Shown here: in pieces, positions 7,897 through 16,532 of the stretch
How the letters are laid out: every line of letters begins with the position of its first letter
Numbering within the stretch: the first letter of the stretch is position 1
NCBI RefSeq assembly: GCF_003258595.1
Contig: NZ_QHHQ01000001.1
Span: 124,001-188,000 of the forward strand
Reading direction: 5' to 3'
From: Acuticoccus sediminis
GTDB lineage: Bacteria; Pseudomonadota; Alphaproteobacteria; Rhizobiales; Amorphaceae
DNA length: 64,000 nucleotides
Translations under genes and position numbers: made by a program
The notes under the pieces: generated by a model
Database searches by the model: none
Told to the model about the DNA's origin: nothing
The model's input: only the letters and a program-made list of their open reading frames with translations

Positions 7897-9939
7897 CTAT
7901 CGGCGGATGAGAACCGTCGCGAGCGGCAGGCCGGGGCCGACGAACCGCAAGGTCTGGACCGTCTCGAGGAGCTCGCGCCGGCTCGTCAGTCCCGCCTTGG
8001 CGGCGATGGCGACCACCTCGGCTTCCGCGGCGAGGGCCTGGGCGTCCGGCCGCTCGACGATCGGCGGCAGGTTGATCAGGACGACGTCGAACCGGTGATA
8101 GAGGGCGTCGATGAGCGCGCCCATGGAGCTGGCGCGGTAGAGCGAGGGGTCCGTCTGCCGGCCGGCCGCGAGGAAGTTGAGCGGGGTGTAGCGGTCGATC
8201 TGCAACGCCGCGTCCACCTCGCCGCCCATCATCACGAGGTCGGAGACGCCGAACTCGTTGTGGCCGCCGAGGCGGTTGTGGATCGACGGCCGCGAGAAGT
8301 TGGCGTCCATCAGCACGGTGACGTCGCCGGCGATCGCGCAGGCCTGGCCGAGCGCGGTGAGCAGATCGGCATGGCCGACGCCGTCGTCCGGCGCGGTCAT
8401 CGCGACGATGGTCGGCTCCCGCCCGCCCGCACGCAGGACGAGCGCGGCGCGCAGGTGCGTGATCGCCTCGGCGAAGGCGGCATTGCGGCGGCGCACCCGA
8501 AAGCCCGAGAAGAGCCGGCTCGTGGACGGCACCGGCGGCACGGTGGCGAGCGGCGCGATGCCGACGGTTCGGGTGACGTCGCTGCGGGTGCGCAGGCGCT
8601 GGTCCACCAGCGCGATGCCGAGGACCAGCGCGAACGCCACCGCACCAGACAGGATCCCCCCGCCGGCCACTACCAGGATGCGCTTCGGCCCTGACGGCGC
8701 CGTCGGCGCGACCGCCGCGGCGACGATGCGCCCGTCCGGCCGCTCCAGCCCGGCGGTGCCCTGCACCTCGCGGTAGCGGTTGAGGAGCACCTCGTAGACG
8801 CGCTGGGCGGCGTCGACCTCGCGCTCCAGCCGGCGCAGCGCGATCTCCGCCTCGCGCTGCTCGTTGAGGCGGTCGCGCATCGCCTCGATCTGCCCCTCCA
8901 GGGTGGCGACGCGCTCGGTCTGGACGTTCGCGGTCGTCCCCAGCGACTCGACGATCTTGCGCGTCTCGGAGGCGATGGTGCCGCGGATCGCCTGCAGCGC
9001 CTCCTCGGCCTGGATGAGGCGCGGATGCGTCGGGCGGTACATCGCCGACAGCTCGGAGACGGTACGCTCCTGGATGGCCTCCTGCCCCCGCAGCTCCTGG
9101 ATCAGCGGCGAGGCGACCACCTCGGGGATGGCCTCGGCCGCGGCGCCGCGCAGATCGGACGCCGCGCGGGCCTGGGCGAGGGCCGACTGGGCGCGGATCA
9201 GCTCCTCGTTCATCTGCGCGATCTGCTCGGACAGCATCGTCGTGCCCGCGCTCTCGGTGATCCGGTTCGTCGCGCGGAACTCCTCCACCGCGCGCTCGCG
9301 CTCGTCGAGGTTGGTGCGCAGCTCGTCGAGCCGCTCGGAGACCTGGGCGATCGTCTCGTTCGCCTGGTCGCGCTGGGCGTCGATGTCGAGCTGGAGGTAC
9401 TGGCGCATCACGGCGTTGACGACGTCCGCCGCGAACCGCGGATCGCGGCCCGAAAAGCTGACCTCGACCACGTAGGAGCGGCCGGTCGGCTGAACCCGCA
9501 GGTGCTTCTGCAACTCGCTGACCATCTCGGCCTGTGCGGCCCCGCCGTCGGCCGCAGTGGCGCCCGAAGTGGCGGCGGCGGTGCCGGGCTGCCGCGACTC
9601 GAGCTCCTGCGCCACCCGCTCCAGCACGGTGGAGGACTGGATCACCTGGACCTCGGTCTCGGTCACCGTCTCGGGCGGGATGTAGCCGGAGTTGGTCTGG
9701 CGCTGGGCCAGGATGTCGTCGCGCCCCGGGTCGATCTCGACCAGGCCGGCGGCCGTGTAGACGTTGGGCAGCCGCCCCGCGAGCGTCGCGGCGGCGACGA
9801 CGCCGGCCGCCATCACCGTCATGACGAGCCACTTGTACTGCCAGAACGCCTCGGCGAGCCAGATGATGGGGGCGAGCGGATTGGGACCCGCGGCCGAGCT
9901 GCCATTGCTGGCGGTCTCGGCCGCCGTCATGTCTTGCAC
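7897..9939 (-). CDS. Wzz/GumC-type polysaccharide co-polymerase with degenerate kinase domain
   Basis: Controls chain length and export of an exopolysaccharide at the inner membrane. 680 residues. First TM around 36-56, a long periplasmic coiled-coil region about 170-410, second TM about 423-448, then a cytoplasmic BY-kinase-like domain. The Walker A position reads APDDGVGHAD (about 511-522) and lacks the GKS/T of active kinases. Walker A' (VTVLMDANFSRPS) and Walker B (VVLINLPP) are recognisable. There is no C-terminal tyrosine cluster, so it is probably a pseudokinase. GTG 9939 lies one base past the stop of the flippase gene; ATG 9930 is an alternative start. Confidence 0.88.
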   Translation of the reverse strand: MQDMTAAETASNGSSAAGPNPLAPIIWLAEAFWQYKWLVMTVMAAGVVAAATLAGRLPNVYTAAGLVEIDPGRDDILAQRQTNSGYIPPETVTETEVQVIQSSTVLERVAQELESRQPGTAAATSGATAADGGAAQAEMVSELQKHLRVQPTGRSYVVEVSFSGRDPRFAADVVNAVMRQYLQLDIDAQRDQANETIAQVSERLDELRTNLDERERAVEEFRATNRITESAGTTMLSEQIAQMNEELIRAQSALAQARAASDLRGAAAEAIPEVVASPLIQELRGQEAIQERTVSELSAMYRPTHPRLIQAEEALQAIRGTIASETRKIVESLGTTANVQTERVATLEGQIEAMRDRLNEQREAEIALRRLEREVDAAQRVYEVLLNRYREVQGTAGLERPDGRIVAAAVAPTAPSGPKRILVVAGGGILSGAVAFALVLGIALVDQRLRTRSDVTRTVGIAPLATVPPVPSTSRLFSGFRVRRRNAAFAEAITHLRAALVLRAGGREPTIVAMTAPDDGVGHADLLTALGQACAIAGDVTVLMDANFSRPSIHNRLGGHNEFGVSDLVMMGGEVDAALQIDRYTPLNFLAAGRQTDPSLYRASSMGALIDALYHRFDVVLINLPPIVERPDAQALAAEAEVVAIAAKAGLTSRRELLETVQTLRFVGPGLPLATVLIRR

Positions 9940-9940
9940 G

Positions 9941-11251
9941 CTAGGCGGCCTCGGCGGCGGCTGCGAGACGGGCGCCGGCCCGCCGCCGGGCCAGCTCGCC
10001 GCGCACCGTGTACGCCATGATGGCCGCCGTCACGACATAGCCGAGCCCGGCGCCGAACAGCGTCGCGTCGGCGCTGACGAACTTCGCGAGGAGGGTCACG
10101 CCGGTCAGCGTCACGACCGAGCCGATCATGACCGCGAAGGAATCGGCACGGTAGCGGCCGAGCGTCGTCAGCATGAGTGCGAGGATCACCATCGGGACCT
10201 GCAGGGCGTTGATCAGTGTCCACACTCGCACCACGGGCAGCATGTTCTCATACTTGCCAGCGTAGATGTACGTTTCGAACAGCGGCCACGCCACCGAAAC
10301 GACCGCTAGGTTCACAACATAAACGCCAACGAGGACAAGGCCCGAGACGGCGCAGAACCGCACGAGACCGCGATAGTCGCCCGCGTTGCGCATCGTCGCG
10401 ACGAACGGACGCGCGAAGGCCTTCCAGGCGAGGACGAGCATCACCAGGTGCCGCAGGACGAGGTTGCCGGCGAAGATGCCCGCCAGCACGGCCGGCCCGT
10501 AGAACGCGCTGATGATGAAGACGAAGGCGCGGTTCTGCATCTCCGACGCGGCGACGGCAACGACGGTCCAGCGGCTGTCGCGCCAGATCTCCCGGTAGCC
10601 GGACAGCATGCGGCGGAAGCGGATGGCCGGCGGGCGGTCGAGCATCGCGAGCCCGACCACCGCCGCCACCACCGCCGGCAGCGACAGGCCGAGGAAGACC
10701 GGCACGAGCCGGACCGCGTCGGCGAAGACCAGCCCCGCGACCGCGCCGAGGGCGAGGACGGCGTAGGCCGAGTCCATCGCCAGGGCGGCGCCGAACTTGG
10801 CGCGGCTCTGGGCGAGGTAGCGGACCGCGTAGTAGGTCAGGAACGTCAGCGCGAAGACCGCCTGCGCCGGCGCCAGCCAGACGACAGCCCCGTAGGCGAG
10901 GCTGACCCCGATGAGGAAGAGGCACGCCGCGGCGGCGACGAAGAGGCCGGTGAAGGTCGCAACCTGGCGTTCCAGCACGAAGCGGCGCCGACTTCCCGGC
11001 TCGTAGGGGATGCGCACCGACAGCGGCAGGCCGATCATGGCATCCTGGAAGCCGACCATCACCATCACCAGCGCCTGCCAAAGGACGAAGGTGCCGTAGT
11101 CCTCCGCGCTGGCGAAGCGCACGAGCACGAGCTGCAGGACGAGGTTGAACGCCGCCACGACCACCTGGTCGATCAGGGGAAGGGCGTAGCGCTTCATCCG
11201 CGGCCGCGGGCCGGCGTGGCCGAGCCGGGAACGTAGCGCGATCGAGGGCAT
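9941..11251 (-). CDS. Wzx-like polysaccharide flippase
   Basis: Probably flips undecaprenyl-linked oligosaccharide repeat units across the inner membrane. 436 residues with about 12 hydrophobic segments and the MATE/MOP-superfamily N-terminus (PLIDQVVVAAFNLVLQLVLV, then RFASAEDYGTF). A later start at 11197 (MKRYALPLID) is equally possible; neither has a clear RBS. Transcribed just before the Wzz-type gene at 9939 with one base between them, forming a two-gene operon divergent from the polymerase at 11515. Confidence 0.8.
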   Translation of the reverse strand: MPSIALRSRLGHAGPRPRMKRYALPLIDQVVVAAFNLVLQLVLVRFASAEDYGTFVLWQALVMVMVGFQDAMIGLPLSVRIPYEPGSRRRFVLERQVATFTGLFVAAAACLFLIGVSLAYGAVVWLAPAQAVFALTFLTYYAVRYLAQSRAKFGAALAMDSAYAVLALGAVAGLVFADAVRLVPVFLGLSLPAVVAAVVGLAMLDRPPAIRFRRMLSGYREIWRDSRWTVVAVAASEMQNRAFVFIISAFYGPAVLAGIFAGNLVLRHLVMLVLAWKAFARPFVATMRNAGDYRGLVRFCAVSGLVLVGVYVVNLAVVSVAWPLFETYIYAGKYENMLPVVRVWTLINALQVPMVILALMLTTLGRYRADSFAVMIGSVVTLTGVTLLAKFVSADATLFGAGLGYVVTAAIMAYTVRGELARRRAGARLAAAAEAA

Positions 11252-11514
11252 GTCACGATGGGCATCGGCTGGTTTGCATGCACCGGATCGGACCGAACCG
11301 CAAGTTCGGTCCGGGGTTCCGGGGCGCCGCGCGGACGGGCCGCCAGGGACGGCCCCGGCGGCGGTCGAGGGACCTCCTCACGCCTGCGGCGGGGATGCAT
11401 CCAAGTGCCGCATACGAACGTATTTATCGTGACTGGACCGGGTCTTGGCGGTTGATTGAACCTCTTCGGGGATGAACTATTGGTAGAGCGGTGGCCTCGG
11501 GTGAGGGAGACAGC
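11252..11514. other. Divergent promoter region, flippase/polymerase
   Basis: 263 bases between divergently transcribed exopolysaccharide genes. The segment from about 11400 to 11485 is clearly more AT-rich than the flanking coding DNA and contains CGAACGTATTTATCG and TTGATTGAACC. Promoters for both directions are expected here. No single -35/-10 pair is convincing. Confidence 0.4.
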
Positions 11515-12870
11515 GTGACGACCGGGACCTGGCTCGACGACCTCTCGCCAAGCCAAGCGACGCAGCGGGCGCAGCAGACAGCGCTCGGCGACATGATCGT
11601 CCTCTGGGGCGGCCGGCTCCTCATGGCCGGCTTCTTCTTCGTCATCTTCGTCGGCCTTCACCCTCTGTCGCGCGATGTCGGCGAGAACGCCGGCGGCAAT
11701 GCGGAGCGGCAGGTCTCCTTCCTCGCCCTCGCCGCCCTCGCCACGCCGCTCGTCCTGATGCGGTGGGAGCGGGCGATCCAGATCGTGCTGCGGAGCTGGC
11801 CCCTCCTCGTGGTGTTCGCCGCGATGGCCATGACGACCCTCTGGTCGACCTATCCGGGCGTGACGGTCCGCCGGATGATCCTGGTGATCATCGTCTACAT
11901 CGTGGCGGTCGGCCTCGCGTCCGCGCTGCGCACGCCGCGCGACTACCTGACGGCCCTCGCCTTCGGGTACGCGGCGATCCTGCTGATCGACCTCGCGCTG
12001 TCGGTCGCGATGCCCGGCTTCGCCTACACCCCGCTCGGCCTTGCCGGCATCCACGGGCAGAAGAACGTCGCCGGCATGGCGGGGCTGATGTTCCTCGCCT
12101 GCTTCTCGTCGATCCTCGTCGGCGCACGCCAGCCGATCGGCTTCTGGGTGTCGGTGGCGCTGCTGCTGCTGAGCTTCCTGTTCCTCGGCCTCACCAACTC
12201 GAAGACGTCGCTGGCGGTGGGACTGCTCGCGACGGTGTTCGCCGCCCCGGTCCTCGCGCTCGGCCACCGCGGCTTCGTCTACGCGACGCTGCTGCCGCTG
12301 TTCTTCGTGGTGATGGCCGGGCTTGTCATCTTCGCCACCGGTGCCTTCGACCTGACCGGCGCCGACTGGGCGCAGATCACCACCGGCGACCCGACCTTCA
12401 CCGGACGCGACGAGATCTGGAGCGCCTCCCTCAAGGAAATCGCCAAGGCCCCCTGGCTCGGCCATGGCTGGGGCGCGGTCTGGTCGATGCTGCCGCTCTC
12501 ACACCCGCTGTCGCAGCATATCGGCTTCTGGACGGACACCTACGAGACGCTGCTGATCATCAACCAGTCGCACAACGGCTACCTGGATATCCTGATGCAC
12601 GGCGGCATCTTCCTGCTGACCGTCGTGTTGCTGTTCCTGGCGAAACAGATCCGCGACGTCGTCGTCGCGTTCAAATGGCAGGACCGCTGGTATGTTGCCG
12701 GAAATGTCTTTTTCGGCACATTTCTGCTCAGTCTGCTGATCAACAACATGATGGAGGCGACGCTCTTCTTCCCGGACGGGTTGCTGGGGCAGTTCCTCAT
12801 CCTTCTCACCGTCGCGCATACCGGGTGGAGGCTCTCCTGGAACCGACAAGCACTTGCACGGACTCGATAA
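11515..12870 (+). CDS. O-antigen ligase/polymerase-like protein (Wzy/WaaL family)
   Basis: Probable polymerase of exopolysaccharide repeat units on the periplasmic side of the inner membrane. 451 residues from GTG 11515, chosen because GAGGGA at 11503-11508 lies 6 bases upstream; GTG 11491 is an alternative. About ten TM helices with a long periplasmic loop. The Wzy_C/O-antigen ligase features are TSLSKT-like LTNSKTSLAVG, TGRDEIW, LGHGWGAVW and SHNGYLDILMHGG, where the His-Asn-Gly region is conserved in the family. It sits 127 bases before the initiating transferase. Confidence 0.85.
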   Translation: MTTGTWLDDLSPSQATQRAQQTALGDMIVLWGGRLLMAGFFFVIFVGLHPLSRDVGENAGGNAERQVSFLALAALATPLVLMRWERAIQIVLRSWPLLVVFAAMAMTTLWSTYPGVTVRRMILVIIVYIVAVGLASALRTPRDYLTALAFGYAAILLIDLALSVAMPGFAYTPLGLAGIHGQKNVAGMAGLMFLACFSSILVGARQPIGFWVSVALLLLSFLFLGLTNSKTSLAVGLLATVFAAPVLALGHRGFVYATLLPLFFVVMAGLVIFATGAFDLTGADWAQITTGDPTFTGRDEIWSASLKEIAKAPWLGHGWGAVWSMLPLSHPLSQHIGFWTDTYETLLIINQSHNGYLDILMHGGIFLLTVVLLFLAKQIRDVVVAFKWQDRWYVAGNVFFGTFLLSLLINNMMEATLFFPDGLLGQFLILLTVAHTGWRLSWNRQALARTR

Positions 12871-12997
12871 AGTGACTAGGCGATCGGCCGAATGGACCGC
12901 GTGCCAGGACCGTTCCCGCGCAAACCCGTAGGATTCGAAGGCGTCTCGTTGTGGCGAAATCCGGTCTTTTTCCTGGCACCCATCGGGCAGGACGACC

Positions 12998-14548
12998 ATG
13001 AGCATCCGGTCTGACGACCTCCCGCCCGACACCCGGTCGGAGACCGGCGCGGCGGACCGGCCGGGGGACACCGTCCCCGGGGCCCCGGCCGACCCGGCAC
13101 CCGCGGACACGATCGCCCGGCCCGAACCGAAGGGCCCGCCCGCCCGGCACGAGATCCTGGCCGTCAAGAACATCGACCGCGCGCTGCGGATCGCCGATCC
13201 GGTGCTGTTCTTCCTGTGCGGGGTGTTCGTCTCCAACACCATGCTCGGCCACCATGACCAGATCGAGCATCTGGTGGTCGCCGTGGCCTCGTCGGTGCTG
13301 CTCGCGCAGTTCCTGCGGCAGAGCAGGATCTACGAGACGCCGGCCCACGTCTTCCGCATCAACACTCTCGTCCGGCTCGGACGCTCGCTGATCTTCGCGT
13401 GCGTCGCGATCATCGCCGTCGCCTTCCTCCTTCAGGCCCGGGACTATACGCGCGACTGGATCGTCCTTTGGATGCTGACCGCCGGCGTGACGATGACCCT
13501 CTGCCGGCTCGGCGTGCTGCTGGTCGCCCGGCGCGCCCTCGCCAAGGGGCACCTGCAGCAGAAGATCGCCGTCTACGGCGGCGACGCGAAGGGCGCCGCG
13601 GTGATCGAGCACCTCTGCAACGCGGGCGACCTGCAGTACAAGGTCGTCGGCTTCTACGACGAGCGCGCCACCCGCGTCCCCACCGTGATCAACGGAGTCC
13701 GCAACCTGGGCGGGATGGACAAGCTCCTGGAGGCGGTGAAGTTCGGCCAGGTGGACGAGGTGATCCTCGCCCTCCCGCTCGCCCCGGCCGGCCGCATGAG
13801 CGAGCTCCTCAACCGCCTCGCCTACTACGACGTCACCGTCTACTACGCGCCCGAGCCGGCGCTCTGGCAGTACTTCGACCGGCCGTACGAGAACCTCGCC
13901 GGCGCGCCGATGCTGCGCGCGCTCGCCTCGCCGATCGACGGGTGGAGCGCGGTCGCGAAGTTCGTCGAGGACCGCATCGTCGCGGCGATCCTCCTCGCCG
14001 TCCTGTCGCCGATCCTCCTGGCGGCGGCGGCGGCCATCTGGCTCGACACCGGGCGGCCGATCATCTTTCGCCAGCCGCGCCGCGGCTGGAATGGCGCGCT
14101 GTTCGACATCTACAAGTTCCGCACCATGCGCACCGACATGGCCGACCGCGAGGGCGCCCGCCAGGCCACCCGGGACGACCCGCGCGTGACCCGCGTCGGT
14201 CGCTTCCTGCGGCGCACGTCGATCGACGAGCTGCCGCAGCTCATCAACGTGCTGAAGGGGGACATGAGCCTCGTCGGACCGCGCCCGCACGCGCTCGGCA
14301 CCAAGGCCGAGGGCAAGCCGTTCGAGGAGGCGGTCGCCAACTACATGCGCCGCTACCGGGTGAAGCCGGGCATCACCGGCTGGGCCCAGGTCAACGGCTG
14401 GCGCGGTGAGACCGACACGAACCAGAAGCTCCACGGCCGCGTCCGGTACGACATCGAGTACATCGAGAACTGGAGCTTCTGGCTCGACCTCTACATCCTT
14501 GTGATCACGCCCATTTCGCTGATCTTCCGGTCCAAGAACGCCTACTGA
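12998..14548 (+). CDS. Undecaprenyl-phosphate sugar phosphotransferase (WcaJ/ExoY-type, long form)
   Basis: Starts repeat-unit synthesis by moving a sugar-1-phosphate, probably glucose, from a UDP-sugar to undecaprenyl phosphate. 516 residues. After a Pro-rich cytoplasmic leader there are four N-terminal hydrophobic helices, a CoA-binding-like middle domain ([18 protein letters not shown]), a fifth membrane segment ([18 protein letters not shown]), and the C-terminal sugar transferase domain. That domain shows [34 protein letters not shown] and [16 protein letters not shown]. The last motif with [11 protein letters not shown] is characteristic of glucose-specific WcaJ/GumD types. A second, short transferase lies at 38967. 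Confidence 0.92.
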   Translation: MSIRSDDLPPDTRSETGAADRPGDTVPGAPADPAPADTIARPEPKGPPARHEILAVKNIDRALRIADPVLFFLCGVFVSNTMLGHHDQIEHLVVAVASSVLLAQFLRQSRIYETPAHVFRINTLVRLGRSLIFACVAIIAVAFLLQARDYTRDWIVLWMLTAGVTMTLCRLGVLLVARRALAKGHLQQKIAVYGGDAKGAAVIEHLCNAGDLQYKVVGFYDERATRVPTVINGVRNLGGMDKLLEAVKFGQVDEVILALPLAPAGRMSELLNRLAYYDVTVYYAPEPALWQYFDRPYENLAGAPMLRALASPIDGWSAVAKFVEDRIVAAILLAVLSPILLAAAAAIWLDTGRPIIFRQPRRGWNGALFDIYKFRTMRTDMADREGARQATRDDPRVTRVGRFLRRTSIDELPQLINVLKGDMSLVGPRPHALGTKAEGKPFEEAVANYMRRYRVKPGITGWAQVNGWRGETDTNQKLHGRVRYDIEYIENWSFWLDLYILVITPISLIFRSKNAY

Positions 14549-14610
14549 GGCGCCGCCATCGTCACGCGGCTGGGCATAAACCCTGCGCCGCCGCTTCGGG
14601 CAGCCGGCCG

Positions 14611-14625
14611 TTAACCGGTTGCTAA
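14611..14625 (+). promoter_or_regulatory. CtrA-like box upstream of the export lipoprotein gene
   Basis: TTAA, seven bases, CTAA, located 45 bases before the ATG at 14670. This differs by one base from the alphaproteobacterial CtrA consensus TTAA-N7-TTAA and is in promoter position. It also forms an imperfect GTTA/TAAC inverted repeat. CtrA control is inferred. Confidence 0.35.
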
Positions 14626-14669
14626 CCATACCGCCACAACGCTCGCCCGGTTGTTGGGTGGGACCGTCG

Positions 14670-15494
14670 ATGCGCCGCTTCCTCGTAATCGCAGCCTTGA
14701 CGCTGCTCTCGGCGTGCGCGGCGCGCGAGGGCGATCCGTGCGTCGGCGCGCCGCCCTGCCCGGTCTACAAGACCCCCGAGGAGGCGGCCCGAGCGCCTGC
14801 CTGCGGTTCCTGCCAGCCGGCCGGTGTCCCCGCCGCGCCCGCGACGCCCGTCGCCGGCCAGTACCCGATACCGCGCGGCTTCCAGCCATGGGCGGAGGGG
14901 TTCCAGGACCAGCTCCGCTTCGTCGTCGGCGACGAGCTGAAGGTCACCCTCCCCTTCTACCCGGACGAGGAGGACCAGACGACGGCCGTCGCTCCGGACG
15001 GCAACATCTATGTCGGGCTGATCGGCTCGGTGAAAGCGGTGAACCGCACCGCGGGCGAGGTGGAGGCGGACCTCAAGAGCCGCTACTCGCGCTACCTGCG
15101 CTTCCCCGATGTCGGCGTCGTGCCGACGAGCTTCTCCAACCGTCTGGTCTTCGTGGGCGGCGAGGTCGACAAGCCGGGCGCCCTGCCGCTGCGCGGGCCG
15201 ACGGGTGTGCTGGAGGCGGTGTTCGAGGCGGGCGGCTTCAAGGACACGGCCTACATGAAGAACGTGATCCTCATCCGCCGCGGCCCGAACAACCTGCCGA
15301 TGATGCGCTTCCTCGACCTCAAGTCCTTCGCCCAGGACGGAACGCCCACCGAGAACACGTTGTTGCGCCCGTTCGACATCATATTCGTGCCGAAGAGCCC
15401 GATCGCCAAGGTCAACCAGTTCGTCGAGCAATATATCGAGGGCGTCATTCCCTTCAATCAGAGCTTCAACTACCTTATCTTCCAGCAGAGTTAA
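14670..15494 (+). CDS. Polysaccharide export lipoprotein, Wza/GumB-like
   Basis: Outer-membrane export channel component for the exopolysaccharide. 274 residues from ATG 14670. A lipoprotein signal peptide (MRRFLVIAALTLLSAC) ends at a lipobox LSAC with Cys16. Then a Poly_export domain (LRFVVGDELKVTLPFY, APDGNIYVGLIGSVKA) and SLBB-like segments (VFVGGEVDKPGALPL). Shorter than E. coli Wza, with no long C-terminal amphipathic helix evident, as in GumB-type proteins. Followed after 19 bases by a glycosyltransferase. Confidence 0.88.
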   Translation: MRRFLVIAALTLLSACAAREGDPCVGAPPCPVYKTPEEAARAPACGSCQPAGVPAAPATPVAGQYPIPRGFQPWAEGFQDQLRFVVGDELKVTLPFYPDEEDQTTAVAPDGNIYVGLIGSVKAVNRTAGEVEADLKSRYSRYLRFPDVGVVPTSFSNRLVFVGGEVDKPGALPLRGPTGVLEAVFEAGGFKDTAYMKNVILIRRGPNNLPMMRFLDLKSFAQDGTPTENTLLRPFDIIFVPKSPIAKVNQFVEQYIEGVIPFNQSFNYLIFQQS

Positions 15495-15513
15495 GGAGTC
15501 AGGACACCTCGCG

Positions 15514-16443
15514 TTGCGCCTCACGATCTTCATCCCGACGCGCAACCGGCCCGAACCGCTGGCGCGTGCCCTCGCCAGCCTCGAGAGGCTCACGGTGCCG
15601 CCCGACTGCGAGATCGACGTGCTGGTGGCCGACAACGCGGCCGAGCCGAACGCGGCGCCGGTGGTCGATGCGGCGGCGCTCCCCTTCTCCTACCGCACGG
15701 TCCACGCCGGCACTCCGGGCGTCGCCAGCGTGCGCAACTTCGGGATCGCGGCGGCCGAGGGCGAGCTGATCGCCTTCCTCGACGACGACTGCGAGGCCGA
15801 GCCCGGATGGATCGCCGCGCGCGTGGCGACCCTGCGCGCGACCGGTGCGGACGCGGCGTTCGGCCCGCGCCTCGCGAAGATCGACGGACCCGCCACGCCC
15901 GACGCCGCGCTGATCGCCAGCACCTACGCGCGCGACCTTGACCTCCCCGACGGGACCGACGTGACCGACCGCAACGCGTATCTTCCGCTGCCGGGCTCGG
16001 TGTTCGTCGCCGCGCGCTGCCTCACCGACCGCCCCGGCCCGTTCGACCTGCGGCTCGACTCCATCGGCGCGGAGGACGTGCTCCTCTTCCGCCAGCTCCA
16101 GTTGGAGGGGCGACGCTTCGTCTGGTCGCCGGGAGGGCGGGTGACGGAGTACATTCCCGTCTCGCGCGCCAACGCTCGCTTTGTGATGACGCGGCGCTAC
16201 GTGGCGGGCCAGCACCGCTGCATGGTGCCGATGATGCTGGTGCCGCCCCGGCGCGGCGAAATGCTGGAGCACATGGCGAAGGGAGCGGCGGCGACGGCGG
16301 TCGTGGGTCCGATCGCCCTGGCCGGGCGGCTGGCGACGGGCCGCTGGCCGCGGCGTGCGACGGGACTTTTGATGAGCGGTCTCGGGAAATTGACGTGGTG
16401 GCGGAAGGATCGTCCGGCACTCTACGGTCACTCGCACCGATGA
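15514..16443 (+). CDS. Family 2 glycosyltransferase
   Basis: Adds a sugar to the lipid-linked repeat unit at the cytoplasmic face. 309 residues from TTG 15514. GT-A fold markers: LTIFIPTRNRPEPLARAL at the start, VADNAAEPN, and the metal-binding AFLDDDCEAEPGW. The C-terminal stretch has a hydrophobic segment near residue 250-270. An AAGGAG overlaps the stop of the preceding lipoprotein gene. It is the only recognisable classical glycosyltransferase in this region, so other transferases for the repeat unit must lie elsewhere. Confidence 0.88.
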   Translation: MRLTIFIPTRNRPEPLARALASLERLTVPPDCEIDVLVADNAAEPNAAPVVDAAALPFSYRTVHAGTPGVASVRNFGIAAAEGELIAFLDDDCEAEPGWIAARVATLRATGADAAFGPRLAKIDGPATPDAALIASTYARDLDLPDGTDVTDRNAYLPLPGSVFVAARCLTDRPGPFDLRLDSIGAEDVLLFRQLQLEGRRFVWSPGGRVTEYIPVSRANARFVMTRRYVAGQHRCMVPMMLVPPRRGEMLEHMAKGAAATAVVGPIALAGRLATGRWPRRATGLLMSGLGKLTWWRKDRPALYGHSHR

Positions 16444-16532
16444 CGGACGGAAGGTTCTGGGCTAACAAGCGCACGTGTGGGTAGATTTTCGCTCCGCAGG
16501 TTGCGGCCGATGGGGTCCAACGAGGACAAGGG

